From the NCBI GenBank assembly GCA_943737045.1, contig CALSFV010000493.1, forward strand, positions 26,185 through 90,184: DNA of 64,000 bases, in the 5' to 3' direction. Below the pieces are notes generated by a model, which saw only the letters and a program-made list of their open reading frames with translations, had not been told where the DNA came from and searched no databases. Of this stretch, positions 56,000 through 64,000 are shown piece after piece. The number at the start of each line of letters is the position of its first letter. The first letter of the stretch is position 1. Made by a program: the position numbers and the translations under genes. This stretch comes from Parapristionchus giblindavisi (Eukaryota > Nematoda > Chromadorea > Rhabditida > Diplogasteridae).

Positions 56000-57010
56000 A
56001 ATATTGATAAGATATGAAAATATCATTACATTTCTTTGAAAAAGTGGGGATTCAAAATAGCACAAGGTATTTCTCGAATTTCACAAGAATTCGGAGAAAG
56101 AAATGTGAGTATTTCTCAACATTCTCAAAAATGACGAATTTAGAACAGCGACGATGGAAATGATGAAGATACTACGTGGGGTGAATGCCGCCTAACCCTC
56201 CACAACGAGCAACGTCATGCAAAAAAAACGCAAACTAAGAGGTTTTGCTTCGTGACTAGCATCTTCAAAAATGACAGACACTGTGTTGCAACATTGCGAC
56301 CGGAATTACACAAAACAGCTGCGTTAGCTAGCAACTTGCCAATGGTTTTTACAATGAGATTTGACCGATTTGAACACTGCCTGCATTCATAATTGTATCT
56401 ATCGATTACAAACAGAGAAGAAGATGAAGCTAGAGCTGAAAAAGCACCCAACAGGTCTTGGGTTCTGTGTGTATCCAGGTTGTTAATGTTTTAACACGTG
56501 TTCTCTCGATTTATTGCGCAGTGAGTGAGCTTCCATGACATGTAGCCATCTCAATAAATACATTTATCGATCTTTCCTGGCGAGAAACTAACTTAGACGA
56601 ACAGAAAAGAAAGCACAACAATCTCTGATTACACATAAATATGAAAATTAAATAAATAATCAACATTAATTTAGGTTTCCTCTGGTCTATGCTAGCATTG
56701 TCATATATAATGAGCAGACAAGAACGGTACCAGGTTCGGGTGAATGATTATTATTTATAAATGATAAGAAGTCCAAGAACGATTGGGAATGGCTACGGTA
56801 CGCTCAGACTACGGTATGGCACGTTATTGATTATCGATTTATCGATCGATTAGAGAGACAGAGACATCTCATACTCGTAACAAGGCACAGTGCAACGGAG
56901 TGAGATCATCAGAGGTACGGTAGGCTTAGCAAAAGACGGATTGAGGAGGAGATCACAGTGATACGGTAGAAGAACTTCCGTTCGAGACCCGTATGAGAGA
57001 ATACGGTAGC
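56000..57010. other. intergenic between TTL and JNK genes, no gene seen
   Basis: Convergent or co-directional spacer. Several TACGGTA words lie at 56,795-57,005, probably in the JNK 3' UTR. An ORF at 56,215-56,451 has no splice or start support. Confidence 0.45.
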
Positions 57011-57015
57011 GTGTC

Positions 57016-63575
<6,560 letters not shown>

Positions 63576-63754
63576 CTGCAATGGGGATAGTGTAGGTTTT
63601 GAGAATTATATGCCTCGACTTAGGCCTACATATGCATTGTTGCATTTGCCTTACGTGCGTACACCGTAAACTTCGCCGTAACAAGCGTAGGCACGTAAGA
63701 CAAATGTAACGGTGCATTAGGCTTATTATTAGTGTTTTAGGGGGGGGGGTATGA

Positions 63755-63836
63755 CCCGAGCTAATTTGACCATCCGCTCTGGCCACACCCTCTTGCAAAC
63801 AAAGAAAGCGAAATAATCTCGCCAGCACGGAGAGTC
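63755..63836. repeat. palindromic 'CTCCGCTCTGGC' MITE, copy h
   Basis: GAGCTAATTTGACCATCCGC to CAGCACGGAGAGTC; preceded by a G run at about 63,740-63,748. Confidence 0.6.
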
Positions 63837-63844
63837 TCTCTATT

Positions 63845-63985
63845 TTTAGATAATAACACATCGATTCAGACCATTCCGGAAGGTAGCGGAACATGAAGAA
63901 CAAAGTGGGATCATTAGTGACGATGACTTTCACAGTTTCTCCTGCTTTCAAAATATATTTTAAGCGGTACACTGTCTAGAGCCCA
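63845..63985 (-). CDS. possible exon of an unidentified upstream gene or of JNK
   Basis: After a CTCTAG acceptor at about 63,978 the minus frame is open and reads YILKAGETVKVIVTNDP and FFMFRYLPEWSE, a beta-strand-like pattern. No good donor was found before MITE copy h, so it may be a terminal exon or chance. I do not recognise it. Confidence 0.25.
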
Positions 63986-64000
63986 AAAGCCGAAACAACC

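Overview
This is eukaryotic, AT-rich, intron-dense DNA, almost certainly from a chromadorean nematode. Introns are mostly short with TTTCAG acceptors; two genes have TTTCAG abutting the start codon (a typical spliced-leader trans-splice site); there are two small secreted transthyretin-like (TTL) genes and a JNK gene; repeats include Tc1/mariner, hAT and CR1/jockey-type elements and many palindromic MITEs. The species cannot be fixed from the sequence; the tandem GATCAAA heptamers and CTACCGTAA words are left as markers.

Layout. 1-1,031: the 3' end of a small unrecognised plus-strand gene. 2,000-10,480: a repeat field with a TA-flanked palindrome, a Tc1-like remnant, two duplicated C-terminal membrane-anchor exons and a hAT transposase remnant. 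10,486-43,195: dominated by one minus-strand gene of about 95 exons (my model: 8,367 coding nt, 2,788 aa). It encodes a signal peptide, 29 copies of an 80-residue Cys-rich module ('B1-B2-A', with a C-x3-GW signature in A), a Cys-rich and Thr-rich stalk, one transmembrane helix and a 41-residue basic tail. Its repeated introns follow a strict 1-0-2 phase cycle, and its large introns hold LINEs, mariners, foldback elements and a minisatellite. 44,590-47,090: a CR1/jockey LINE fragment split by a 1.46-kb TA-flanked palindrome. 47,327-47,842: a Pro/Glu-rich ORF that ends at a rearrangement junction. 47,833-53,560: an inverted copy of the 3' end of the large gene (exons 75-95) plus the adjacent TTL gene. 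52,985-55,995: two minus-strand TTL-type secreted genes. 57,016-63,575: a minus-strand JNK-type MAP kinase gene, 5' end incomplete, with DNA transposons in its introns.

The most interesting content is the large modular receptor-like gene and its partial inverted duplicate. I recognise no named domain in the module. Cysteine loss between modules is mostly coordinated, which suggests three disulfides per module, one optional. A large modular ectodomain, a single membrane pass, drifting repeats and a partial duplicate would fit a cell-surface recognition or adhesion protein, but that role is inference. All exon edges were read by eye from GT/AG signals and reading-frame continuity; no alignment or transcript data were used.
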